A program made the position numbers and the translations under genes. Below are positions 1 through 7,833 of a stretch of 50,432 nucleotides of DNA, piece by piece. The stretch is from Glaciecola sp964446865. GTDB taxonomy: Bacteria; Pseudomonadota; Gammaproteobacteria; Enterobacterales; Alteromonadaceae. The stretch covers positions 1-50,432 of the forward strand of contig CAYURD010000018.1 of the NCBI GenBank assembly GCA_964446865.1. Direction: 5' to 3'. Under the pieces are notes generated by a model, which made no database searches, had not been told where the DNA came from, and saw only the letters and a program-made list of their open reading frames with translations. The stretch's first letter is position 1. Every line of letters begins with the position of its first letter.

Positions 1-2
1 CT

Positions 3-143
3 GGTCGTTTCAAAAGCAAACAGTCTCACTTGCGTCACATTTTGACCAAGAAGAGTTCTAAGCGTAAACGTCACTTACGTAGTAAGAAACTGGTTCATAA
101 AAATGATACCGCTCTTATCCAACGTATGTTGCCGTACGTATAA
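3..143 (+). CDS. rpmI: 50S ribosomal protein L35, 3' part
   Basis: The window opens inside this gene, in frame 3. The visible 46 residues run from GRFKSKQSHLRH to QRMLPYV and a TAA stop. They are very basic (KKSSKRKRHLR) and match the C-terminal two thirds of L35, a 64-65 residue protein of the large ribosomal subunit. rplT follows after 23 bases, the usual infC-rpmI-rplT order. In that operon L20 represses its own translation and that of L35 in E. coli; I infer the same here from gene order only. The start codon lies outside the window. Confidence 0.93.
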   Translation, partial: GRFKSKQSHLRHILTKKSSKRKRHLRSKKLVHKNDTALIQRMLPYV

Positions 144-166
144 CTTAGCACTCAGGAGATTATAAA

Positions 167-523
167 ATGGCTAGAGTAAAACGCGGCGTAATAGCCCGTG
201 CACGTCACAAGAAAGTATTAAAGAAAGCTAAAGGTTACTACGGTGCTCGTTCTCGCATCTACCGCGTTGCGGTACAAGCGGTAACTAAGGCTGGACAATA
301 TGCATACCGCGACCGTCGTCAACGTAAGCGTCAGTTCCGTCAACTTTGGATTGCTCGTATTAATGCAGCATCTCGTCAAAACGGTATGTCTTATTCTCGT
401 TTCATCAATGGTTTGAAAAAAGCTTCTATTGAAATCGATCGTAAAATACTTGCAGACATCGCTGTCCACGACAAAGCGGCTTTCACCGCACTTGTCGATG
501 CAGCAAAGGGCGCATTAGCGTAA
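167..523 (+). CDS. rplT: 50S ribosomal protein L20
   Basis: 118 residues, the normal L20 length. L20 binds 23S rRNA early in assembly of the large subunit and is the translational repressor of the rpmI-rplT part of the operon in enterobacteria. The start MARVKRGV and the strongly basic helical N-terminal half (KKVLKKAKGYYGARSR) are hallmarks of the family. A CAGGAG ribosome-binding site lies at 152-157, ten bases before the ATG. The gene follows rpmI and is followed by a strong intrinsic terminator, so the pheST genes downstream are a separate transcription unit. Confidence 0.98.
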   Translation: MARVKRGVIARARHKKVLKKAKGYYGARSRIYRVAVQAVTKAGQYAYRDRRQRKRQFRQLWIARINAASRQNGMSYSRFINGLKKASIEIDRKILADIAVHDKAAFTALVDAAKGALA

Positions 524-553
524 TCTATTAACCAACAGTTTAAGTTCTTTTTG

Positions 554-581
554 AAAAAGCGAGCAGGATGCTCGCTTTTTT
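554..581 (+). terminator. intrinsic terminator after rplT
   Basis: A perfect 12-bp stem (AAAAAGCGAGCA at 554-565 with TGCTCGCTTTTT at 569-580) and a GGA loop, ending in a run of T. It lies 30 bases after the rplT stop and closes the rpmI-rplT operon. Confidence 0.9.
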
Positions 582-620
582 GCTTTCTGCTGTTTGATAA
601 TTTCTGTCGTTTATATATTT

Positions 621-938
621 AGAGCCTAGGTAGTTTTTGGAATTTCCGTTTTATGGGGTATTTCGTGCTGTTATANNNNNNNNNNTTTTGGTTTTAAAGC
701 CTAGGTTGTTTTTAGACATTGCCTTTTATAAGTAGGAGCATATCCCCATCAAAAGGCCGCTCGAGCCATGCTCTTGTGTAAGTGCGCGCTTTACAATCGG
801 CGTCCTGCCGATTGAAACCTTTTGATGGGGTATTACGTCCTGTGATAAAAGGCAATTTCTCCAAACAACCTAGGCACTAAAGCCCCAAATAACCTAGGCG
901 CTAAAACCTCAAACATCCTAGGCCATAGAGCCCAAAAC
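621..938. repeat. nested palindromic CCTAGG repeat element
   Basis: Non-coding region between rplT and pheS. Two arms of about 65 bases, roughly 695-757 and 812-875, are imperfect reverse complements; shared blocks include GCCTAGGTTGTTT, ATTGCCTTTTAT and CCCCATCAAAAGG. Between them sits a perfect 8-bp hairpin (CAATCGGC 794-801, GCCGATTG 807-814). CCTAGG occurs five times (625, 700, 869, 893, 917). The last three are 24 bases apart and in the opposite orientation to the first two. Bases 641-675 look like a shortened second copy that runs into the 10-N gap. No ORF or transposase is present. It looks like an intergenic repeat or MITE-like element; I do not recognise the family. Confidence 0.7.
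676..685. other. assembly gap of 10 N
   Basis: Ten N inside the palindromic element. The true length is unknown. The flanks resemble the arms of the element, so a repeat probably stopped the assembly here. Confidence 0.95.
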
Positions 939-1008
939 AACCTCCTTCAATACAAAAACATCCTAATTACCCAAAATACAAACAAAAAAACCTTATTTTT
1001 GTGCATAT

Positions 1009-1036
1009 TGCGGGCTAAAAATGTGTAAAATATAGG
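1009..1036 (+). promoter_or_regulatory. weak candidate promoter for pheST-ihfA
   Basis: TTGCGG (1009-1014) and TATAGG (1031-1036) are 16 bases apart, upstream of pheS. A promoter is expected here because rplT is closed by a terminator, but the match to the sigma-70 consensus is only moderate. I found no pheM-like Phe-rich leader peptide or attenuator in 940-1103. Confidence 0.3.
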
Positions 1037-1103
1037 GTTATGTACGAAAATTAGTAGATGGGCCAGAAAAGGGCGCAAATACCAGCTCAGAGAAGAGGAA
1101 AGA

Positions 1104-2084
1104 ATGGAGCTAGAAGCGATAATAGAAGAAGCGCGTGAAGCGGTAGAGCAGGCGAGTACGCCGCAAGAGCTTGATGCGGTGCGCGTGGCCTTTATGGGCA
1201 AAAAGGGTAAAGTGACAGGGTTGATGAAAGGGCTTGGTCAGTTGACTGCTGAAGAGCGCCCGGCTGCTGGGCAGCGTATAAATGTTGCCAAGCAAGAAGT
1301 GCAAGGGATGATTAATGGCAAGATTCAATCATTAAAAGATGCAGAACTTAACGCTAAATTGGCGTCAGAATCGATTGACGTAACCTTGCCAGGTCGTAGT
1401 CGAGAATTAGGTAATTTGCACCCCGTTAGCCGCACGATCGCGCGAATTGAAGACTTTTTTGGTGAATTAGGCTTTGCGGTTAAGCAAGGTCCAGAGATAG
1501 AAGATGGCTTTCATAATTTTGATGCACTGAATATTCCAAAGAATCATCCGGCTCGGGCTGACCACGATACTTTTTATTTTAATCCTAACCTAATGCTGCG
1601 CACACAGACCTCAGGTGTGCAGATTCGTACCATGGAAAATGAAAAGCCGCCGCTTCGAATAATATCGCCAGGTAGAGTTTACCGAAACGACTACGACCAA
1701 ACTCACACACCGATGTTTCATCAGGTCGAAGGCTTAATGATTGACCGTAATGTCAGTTTTGCTGAGTTAAAAGGTATTTTACATGACTTTTTACATCACT
1801 TTTTTGAAGAAGACCTACAAATTCGTTTTAGACCTTCATACTTTCCATTTACCGAACCTTCTGCAGAAGTAGACGTTATGGGTAAAAACGGTAAATGGTT
1901 AGAAGTGTTGGGTTGCGGTATGGTGCATCCAAATGTACTTAAAGCTGTCAATATTGATCCTGAAGAATTTACTGGCTTTGCCTTTGGTATGGGCGTAGAG
2001 CGATTAACGATGTTGCGTTACGACGTAACTGATTTACGTTCATTCTTTGAAAATGACGTACGTTTTTTAAAGCAGTTTGCATAA
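1104..2084 (+). CDS. pheS: phenylalanine-tRNA ligase alpha subunit
   Basis: 326 residues; the E. coli protein has 327. It is the catalytic alpha subunit of the alpha2beta2 synthetase that charges tRNA-Phe in the cytosol. An N-terminal coiled-coil tRNA-binding arm (about residues 1-85) is followed by the class II synthetase core. Visible motifs are FDALNIPKNHPARADHDTF, the motif 2 region RVYRNDYDQTH and motif 3 GMGVERLTMLRY starting near residue 295. An AGAAGAGGAAAG ribosome-binding region directly precedes the ATG. pheT starts 12 bases after the stop, so the two subunits are co-transcribed. The upstream region holds an unusual repeat element rather than the Phe leader peptide known from E. 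coli. Confidence 0.98.
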   Translation: MELEAIIEEAREAVEQASTPQELDAVRVAFMGKKGKVTGLMKGLGQLTAEERPAAGQRINVAKQEVQGMINGKIQSLKDAELNAKLASESIDVTLPGRSRELGNLHPVSRTIARIEDFFGELGFAVKQGPEIEDGFHNFDALNIPKNHPARADHDTFYFNPNLMLRTQTSGVQIRTMENEKPPLRIISPGRVYRNDYDQTHTPMFHQVEGLMIDRNVSFAELKGILHDFLHHFFEEDLQIRFRPSYFPFTEPSAEVDVMGKNGKWLEVLGCGMVHPNVLKAVNIDPEEFTGFAFGMGVERLTMLRYDVTDLRSFFENDVRFLKQFA

Positions 2085-2096
2085 TTAGAGCGAAAC

Positions 2097-4484
2097 ATGA
2101 AATTTAGTGAATCTTGGTTAAGAGAGTGGGTGAACCCACAAATTAGTACAAACGAATTGTGCGAACAGTTGAGCATGGCTGGCCTTGAAGTTGATGGCGT
2201 AGAGCCCGTCGCTGCCGAATTTACAGGCGTAGTTGTTGGTGAAGTTGTTGAATGTGGACAGCATCCTGATGCTGATAAATTGCAAGTTACCAAAATTAAT
2301 GTTGGTGAAGATGAATTGCTCGACATCGTTTGCGGTGCGCCAAATTGCCGTTTAGGACTTAAGGTTGCCGTTGCGATGGTAGGTGCGGTCTTGCCTGGTA
2401 ACTTTAAAATTAAAAAAGCGAAGCTAAGAGGGCAGCCATCCTTTGGTATGTTGTGTAGTTTTTCAGAATTAGGTATGGGTGATGACCATTCTGGCATTTT
2501 AGAATTGCCTGTTGATGCACCTATTGGGAAAGATTTTAGAGAATATCTATCGCTAAATGACAATACTATTGAAATTGATTTAACGCCAAATAGAGCAGAT
2601 TGTCTCGGCATAAAAGGCGTAGCGCGAGAAGTTGGCGTGCTTAACCAGCAAGATGTAAACGAGCTTGAAGTGAGCGAAGCAAAAGTTGAATCAAGCGCTA
2701 CACGAGGCATTCAACTCGCTGATGCAGAAGATTGCCCCCGATATTTAGGACGCATTATCGAAAATGTTGATTTGTCTGTCGCGTCACCACTTTGGCTAAC
2801 TGAAAAGCTTAGAAGAAGTGGCGTACGTTCAATTGACCCTATTGTTGATGTGACCAACTACGTTTTATTAGAGCTTGGCCATCCTATGCACGCGTTTGAT
2901 AATGATAAGCTTGATGGCGACATTGTTGTTCGACGGGCAAAGTTAAATGAAAAACTTGTATTGTTAGACGGCACTGAAGCTGATTTACAAGAAAATACGC
3001 TACTAATTGCTGATCAAAACAAAGCACTTGCCATGGCAGGTATCTTTGGTGGTGAAGGCTCAGGTGTTCAGAGCGATACAAAGAATATTTTCTTAGAATC
3101 TGCGTTTTTTAGCCCTGAAGCCATTTTAGGCAAAGCTCGTCAATACGGTTTGCATACTGATGCTTCTCATCGCTACGAGCGTGGGGTTGATCCTGAACTA
3201 CAACATACCGCGATGGAACGTGCAACTCACTTACTGCTTGATATTGTGGGTGGAAAAGCTGGGCCCATTATAGAAGCTGTCAATGAATCACATTTGCCAA
3301 CTAGAGCAACTGTTACCCTTCGAGATAGCCGTTTAGCGCGTCTTTTAGGTGAGCAAATAGAAGCGCATCGCGTGACCGATATTTTAAACCGTTTAGGAAT
3401 GAAGGTAACGGTAACTGATGGCGGTTGGCAGGTGAAAGCGCCTTCATATCGTTTTGATATCGCCATAGAAGAGGACTTAATAGAAGAAGTCGCCAGAGTA
3501 TACGGCTATAACAATATTGCTAATGTCGCGCCTTTAGCAAGATTGGCGATGTCACCTAAGCAAGAAGCGCGAATAGCGCTTAATCGTTTTAAAGAATTAC
3601 TATGTGCCAATGGTATTCAAGAGGCGATTACCTATTCGTTTGTCGATCCTAAGCAGCAAAGTTTGTTATTTCCTGATGCTAAAACATTGACCTTACCACA
3701 TCCAATTAGTGCCGATATGTCGGTTATGCGCGTAAGTTTGTTGCCGGGCCTGCTGCAAGCGTTATCAAATAACCAAAAGCGTCAGCAGCTTAATTTGGCG
3801 TTTTTCGAATCAGGTCTTGTATTCAATGCTGATGATTCTAGCGACAATGGTGTCGCTCAAGTCGCTAAGATTGCAGCTGTTTTTTCGGGTAACACTCATC
3901 ATGAACATTGGGCTATCGAAAGTAAGAAACGTGACTTTTTTGATGTCAAAGCCGTTGTAGAGTCATTGTTGTCTCTTGATGCAGGACTAAAAGATATTGA
4001 ATTTATTGCTGATAAACAAGACGCTTTTCATCCCGGGCAATGTGCTAAAATAATCGCCAGTGGAGAGCTCGTTGGCGTACTAGGGGCTATACATCCAAAG
4101 TTTGAGAAGGCTTTGGGCTTAAATGGACGTACTTTTGCATTTGAATTAAATATGTCAAATATGGAGCAGCGTCGTTTGCCTTCAGCCCATACTCTTTCTA
4201 AGTTTCAAGCTAATCGTCGAGACCTAGCAATGACTGTTTCTGCTGATGTAGAAACAGGTAAATTACTAAAAAGTATCGAAAAAATTGGAATATCTGAGAT
4301 TGTTAGCATAAACTTGTTTGATGTATACACAGGAGAAGGCATAAATGATGGCGAAAAAAGCCTCGCCTTGTCCATTTGGTTGCAAAGTGTTGAAAAAACA
4401 CTAGAAGATCAAGAAATTCAAGATACTGTCGATAAAGTAGTTAGACATTTGCGAGACAATTTTAGTGCAGCATTGAGAGATTAA
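2097..4484 (+). CDS. pheT: phenylalanine-tRNA ligase beta subunit
   Basis: 795 residues, identical in length to E. coli PheT. The beta subunit binds the tRNA and carries the editing site that removes Tyr-tRNA-Phe. In order: N-terminal part, an OB-fold tRNA-binding domain (about 39-148, with HPDADKLQV and CGAPN), the B3/B4 editing domain with LTPNRADCLGIKG and the block GHPMHAFD, the B5 domain, the inactive core-like region, and the C-terminal ferredoxin-like anticodon-binding domain (about 700-795, with FQANRRDLAMTV). The gene lies between pheS and ihfA, 4 bases before the ihfA ATG, which fits the conserved pheST-ihfA operon. Confidence 0.98.
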   Translation: MKFSESWLREWVNPQISTNELCEQLSMAGLEVDGVEPVAAEFTGVVVGEVVECGQHPDADKLQVTKINVGEDELLDIVCGAPNCRLGLKVAVAMVGAVLPGNFKIKKAKLRGQPSFGMLCSFSELGMGDDHSGILELPVDAPIGKDFREYLSLNDNTIEIDLTPNRADCLGIKGVAREVGVLNQQDVNELEVSEAKVESSATRGIQLADAEDCPRYLGRIIENVDLSVASPLWLTEKLRRSGVRSIDPIVDVTNYVLLELGHPMHAFDNDKLDGDIVVRRAKLNEKLVLLDGTEADLQENTLLIADQNKALAMAGIFGGEGSGVQSDTKNIFLESAFFSPEAILGKARQYGLHTDASHRYERGVDPELQHTAMERATHLLLDIVGGKAGPIIEAVNESHLPTRATVTLRDSRLARLLGEQIEAHRVTDILNRLGMKVTVTDGGWQVKAPSYRFDIAIEEDLIEEVARVYGYNNIANVAPLARLAMSPKQEARIALNRFKELLCANGIQEAITYSFVDPKQQSLLFPDAKTLTLPHPISADMSVMRVSLLPGLLQALSNNQKRQQLNLAFFESGLVFNADDSSDNGVAQVAKIAAVFSGNTHHEHWAIESKKRDFFDVKAVVESLLSLDAGLKDIEFIADKQDAFHPGQCAKIIASGELVGVLGAIHPKFEKALGLNGRTFAFELNMSNMEQRRLPSAHTLSKFQANRRDLAMTVSADVETGKLLKSIEKIGISEIVSINLFDVYTGEGINDGEKSLALSIWLQSVEKTLEDQEIQDTVDKVVRHLRDNFSAALRD

Positions 4485-4488
4485 ATTT

Positions 4489-4785
4489 ATGGCCCTTACC
4501 AAAGCAGACATGGCAGAACATTTGTTCGAAAAACTTAACTTGAACAAAAAAGATGCAAAAGATTTAGTAGAACTATTTTTTGAAGAAATTAAAAAGTGTT
4601 TAGAATCTGGAGAGCAGGTAAAACTGTCTGGCTTTGGTAATTTTGATTTACGCACAAAAAACGAGCGGCCCGGAAGAAACCCTAAAACGGGTGAAGACAT
4701 TCCTATCAAAGCGAGAAGAGTAGTGACCTTTAGACCAGGTCAAAAACTTAAAAGTCGCGTTGAGTCTATTCCAGCCGACAAATAG
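4489..4785 (+). CDS. ihfA: integration host factor alpha subunit
   Basis: 98 residues, close to the 99 of E. coli and highly similar. IHF is a heterodimeric DNA-bending nucleoid protein that acts in recombination, replication initiation and transcription. The signature GFGNF (48-52) and the beta-arm with RPGRNPKTGEDIP (60-72), whose proline intercalates into DNA, are intact. Together with ARRVVTFRPG this separates it from HU. It is the last housekeeping gene of the pheST operon. A terminator-like hairpin begins 26 bases after its stop, inside the next reading frame. Confidence 0.97.
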   Translation: MALTKADMAEHLFEKLNLNKKDAKDLVELFFEEIKKCLESGEQVKLSGFGNFDLRTKNERPGRNPKTGEDIPIKARRVVTFRPGQKLKSRVESIPADK

Positions 4786-4790
4786 GGTTT

Positions 4791-5414
4791 ATGGATATAA
4801 TAATTAGTAATAAAAAACGCGCAATTATGTTGTGCGTTTTTTTTATGTTCGGATGTTCACCACCTTCGACAGATAATCAACAATCAAGCTCAAATGCCAC
4901 TGTAACGGCGGTAGGCTCAAAAGACGATTTGTCGTCACCGTCAACACAAGACCCTTTGTTAAGCCTAAGCGAATTGTTAGCCGCCAGTGACGTGAAAGCA
5001 GGCTTAGCGCTTGCTGCGGCAAATAAAGACAAGCAGGCCTTAGAAGACTGGCAAGCTGCATTATTGTTAGCCGCTGATGAAGTACAATTGTCTAATCAAG
5101 AGCGTGGTTTAATTAGCGGAGAAATGGGTCTTTCATACCTTGAATTTGAAGGCATGAAAACAAACTATCAGGCCGCGTTTGAAGATGCATTTTTTAATTT
5201 TGAAGATGTTGACCGAGTTTACGCCCAGTATCCAGCATTTAAGAACCTCCATAAGCAATCTAAAGACATCGTGGTTCAACGTGATGCATTGGTAAGTTCG
5301 GTTGCTAAAGAGCTAGAGACTCAAGGCTTGGACCCAGATACGGCTTTGGCTGAAGCGAGGCGCCAATGGCAAAACTTTGTTACTACGCAACAAAGCGCTT
5401 CTCTTCAGAAATAG
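4791..5414 (+). CDS. small predicted lipoprotein, unknown function
   Basis: 207 residues. The N-terminus is a lipoprotein signal: KKR at 8-10, a hydrophobic core AIMLCVFFMF, then G-C with Cys22 as the likely lipidated residue, followed by a Ser/Thr/Asn-rich linker up to about residue 50. The mature part is mostly helical and acidic, with an Ala-rich stretch (GLALAAANKDKQALEDWQAALL) that looks TPR-like, though I cannot assign a repeat family. The ATG is 5 bases after the ihfA stop. The codons for KKRAIMLCVFF form the hairpin listed as a terminator. The gene may depend on read-through or on an unseen promoter. I do not recognise the family. Confidence 0.75.
   Translation: MDIIISNKKRAIMLCVFFMFGCSPPSTDNQQSSSNATVTAVGSKDDLSSPSTQDPLLSLSELLAASDVKAGLALAAANKDKQALEDWQAALLLAADEVQLSNQERGLISGEMGLSYLEFEGMKTNYQAAFEDAFFNFEDVDRVYAQYPAFKNLHKQSKDIVVQRDALVSSVAKELETQGLDPDTALAEARRQWQNFVTTQQSASLQK
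4812..4844 (+). terminator. terminator-like hairpin inside lipoprotein signal sequence
   Basis: AAAAACGCGCAA (4813-4824) pairs with TTGTGCGTTTTT (4830-4841) with one G-U pair and a 5-base loop, followed by further T to 4844. By shape it is the intrinsic terminator of pheST-ihfA, yet it lies in codons 8-18 of the lipoprotein gene. Confidence 0.75.
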
Positions 5415-5422
5415 AAGCGCTT
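5393..5422. terminator. 10-bp hairpin between convergent genes
   Basis: AAGCGCTTCT (5393-5402) and AGAAGCGCTT (5413-5422) are perfect reverse complements around a 10-base loop. The hairpin overlaps the stop of the lipoprotein gene and lies just beyond the stop of the converging acylase gene. It has no T-run on either strand, so its role as a bidirectional terminator is only likely. Confidence 0.5.
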
Positions 5423-5436
5423 ATCAAGTACACGTT

Positions 5437-7815
5437 TTATTGACTGGCAGGGATAAACGTAATCAAATGTTCATTGCCCGTTGGTAATAATGGCGTATTT
5501 TGATGGCTTGCATATTCTTTAAAGCCTTTTTCATAGTACTTTGATAAGAAATGACCTGATTGTCCGCCCGGTACCGTTAAAATACCAGCTTGCTCATTAC
5601 CTGGGCGCACTATCAAGCGTTGTGATGCGCCAAACGAGCCGGATTGAACGGCAGGTGTATAGCTATCACCAAAGCCCGCGTATTCTTGCATATTAAGTAA
5701 ATCGCCAAATGGCCCTAGCTGAGAAGCGAAGGGGTGCTTTACACTTAAGGCGTTTACCTTGCCCCATGTTAAATCAGCTAAGGACTGTGATTGTTTTGAA
5801 TAAGTATCTAACAACTTTTCTTTAGTCGTGTCATAAGCACCTAATAAAAACCCAGTGTAATCTGTATGTTGTTTGGGTAACCACTCTGGCGACTCTGATT
5901 GTAAAAGCGCCCAAATGGCGGGTTCTATGCTACGTAATAAATAAGATGTACTTAATTCATGTTTTTTTAAGTCCTCGTTTAAACGCGCAAGTAATTGATT
6001 AATAACAGTGCTCCTAAAGCGTCTTACTAAGGTGTAACCAACTGAACTCTCACAAGCACAAGAATTCCATTCATTTAATGCTTTAATGTCATCAGCGTAC
6101 TTTTGAGGGCTATTTTTAAGTGTTTCGCTTAATAGGTTATGCCACGGCATTAAAAACAGAGCGCGATTATCAAGTTGAAGCTCGTAAAAATCCTGCTCTG
6201 TAAAAGTGTTTTGAGCCATAAGCGACTGCATGATTTGCTGTTGACGTGCACCAAGAGCGTAACCGCCATCGCCAAAACGAGCTAAGTCTACAGTACTAAC
6301 GACTCTAGCATTTGCCGACCAAACTCGGCCATTATCAGGGTTAAGCATCTTGGCGGGTTTTGTTTCAGCTTGTTGCCAAAGCGTAGCAAACTGCGCGAAA
6401 TCACGCTCACTAATCGCATGTCGTTTTAAATTGGTTCGCCCAGTAATGGCGCCGGTTAGTTGCCAAGCAATATTACCTTGGGCATCAGCAATCACCATGT
6501 TTTGTGCTGGCATTCTCATCGTAGCTGCTAAGTCTAAGGCTTGTGTAACCGTGCTCATTTTTGCCATGTCAGCAATAACAATATTCACAGCATAGTCTTG
6601 ATGTGCCACCCATTTAAGTCCGTACTTCTGCCCCTTAAACTCTCGTACTGGGCCATATTCACTCATTTCAAAAGTAAATTGTTCGTCACCATCAGGCGTC
6701 TTTATTATTTCGTTAATGCTTGATGTCTTTGCGTCTTCATCTAGTTTTACCCAATCGACATTATCGACATTTGAATTAGTAAATCCCCATGCAATCTTGC
6801 TATTACTGCCAACGACTATTGCTGGTGTACCGGGTAAAGAGACACCTGTCACCATAACACTTTGCTCATTGTCGGTATAATTTAGCTGTGCTCGGTACCA
6901 TATTGATGGCACCCTAAGCGACAAGTGCATATCATTGCTTACCAACGCACTTTTGGTTTGTTTTACATCATTTGTGCTTTGCGTTAAATCACCCGACACC
7001 GCCCAGTTGTTACTGCCGTAATCTGGTTGCTCTAACACTGAGTCGTAGGCTATGAGCTCGGTGTTTTTTATTGTGTTTACTGTTTTGTTTTCAGTGCTGT
7101 TTTGATTGCCAAAGTCATCAGGCAGGGAAGGGATTTCAACACTCTTTATGGGCAAAACACTGCCGTCAATTGATGCCTGATATTGACTCGGTAGTGTGAA
7201 AAATTGATGCATACTGTCACCATAAAGCTCTCGCAGGGCATTGAGCCTGAAATCAATTTCAGTTTGTGCCAGTTGTAAGTCAATATACATGGCGTAACTT
7301 GCTAAAAGACTGTCAGTTGGCTGCCAATCTGTAAAGTTACCGTTTAATAAATAGTATTCGAAAGGCTTTGCGCCGAGTGATTTTGCGCCATTGTTTACGC
7401 CTTCAGTGTAGCTCTGTAGTAGTTTTTTATAGTGTGGCGACATATTTGTATATATGTTTTTAGCGCGTTTTCTAAACTGATGTATACGATGTTTTTTGTC
7501 GACAGATAGTGCTCTAGCACCCACTAGCTCAGACAATTCACCCGCGGCTTGACGCCGTAGCAAGTCAATTTGGAACAGTCGGTCTTGAGCATGAGCATAT
7601 CCTAAAGCAAACGCGGCATCATATTCATTATCAGCGTTAATGACAGCAGTTCCGTATTCATCTCGAGCCAATGTGACTTCTTTTGCAATGATGCTGCTGT
7701 TAATTTCTCCATCAATTTCAGGCAAGCTAGCATTCAGGACAAAATAGGTAATAGCAACTAGGCATATAAAGAGACTGACAATCGCCACTCCCGTCCATTT
7801 TATTATTTTTATCAC
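5437..7815 (-). CDS. penicillin acylase family (S45) Ntn hydrolase
   Basis: 792 residues. Members are made as a proenzyme that self-cleaves so that a Ser becomes the N-terminal nucleophile of the beta chain; they hydrolyse amides such as beta-lactam side chains or acyl-homoserine lactones. Here the G-S-N-N-W motif is at 267-271, so Ser268 is the predicted nucleophile. The alpha region (about 35-260) has the family pattern DEYGTAVINA and GYAHAQDRLFQ. Residues 7-28 form an N-terminal membrane segment without an obvious cleavage site, so the enzyme is probably anchored in the inner membrane facing the periplasm. The start is GTG at 7815, with AAGGA upstream. The substrate cannot be read from sequence. 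It is followed by no partner gene. Confidence 0.9.
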   Translation of the reverse strand: MIKIIKWTGVAIVSLFICLVAITYFVLNASLPEIDGEINSSIIAKEVTLARDEYGTAVINADNEYDAAFALGYAHAQDRLFQIDLLRRQAAGELSELVGARALSVDKKHRIHQFRKRAKNIYTNMSPHYKKLLQSYTEGVNNGAKSLGAKPFEYYLLNGNFTDWQPTDSLLASYAMYIDLQLAQTEIDFRLNALRELYGDSMHQFFTLPSQYQASIDGSVLPIKSVEIPSLPDDFGNQNSTENKTVNTIKNTELIAYDSVLEQPDYGSNNWAVSGDLTQSTNDVKQTKSALVSNDMHLSLRVPSIWYRAQLNYTDNEQSVMVTGVSLPGTPAIVVGSNSKIAWGFTNSNVDNVDWVKLDEDAKTSSINEIIKTPDGDEQFTFEMSEYGPVREFKGQKYGLKWVAHQDYAVNIVIADMAKMSTVTQALDLAATMRMPAQNMVIADAQGNIAWQLTGAITGRTNLKRHAISERDFAQFATLWQQAETKPAKMLNPDNGRVWSANARVVSTVDLARFGDGGYALGARQQQIMQSLMAQNTFTEQDFYELQLDNRALFLMPWHNLLSETLKNSPQKYADDIKALNEWNSCACESSVGYTLVRRFRSTVINQLLARLNEDLKKHELSTSYLLRSIEPAIWALLQSESPEWLPKQHTDYTGFLLGAYDTTKEKLLDTYSKQSQSLADLTWGKVNALSVKHPFASQLGPFGDLLNMQEYAGFGDSYTPAVQSGSFGASQRLIVRPGNEQAGILTVPGGQSGHFLSKYYEKGFKEYASHQNTPLLPTGNEHLITFIPASQ

Positions 7816-7833
7816 GAGCTTTCCTTAATTTGC

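Noticed and set aside
867..938. 24-bp repeats as a CRISPR array
   Set aside because: The units are directly adjacent with no unique spacers, and there are no cas genes.
940..1103. PheM-type leader peptide and attenuator for pheST
   Set aside because: No short ORF rich in Phe codons and no terminator/antiterminator pair could be found before pheS.
2018..2710. 230-codon open frame on the minus strand opposite pheS/pheT
   Set aside because: It is the shadow of strong coding sequence on the plus strand; composition is Ser/Thr-rich and resembles no protein family.
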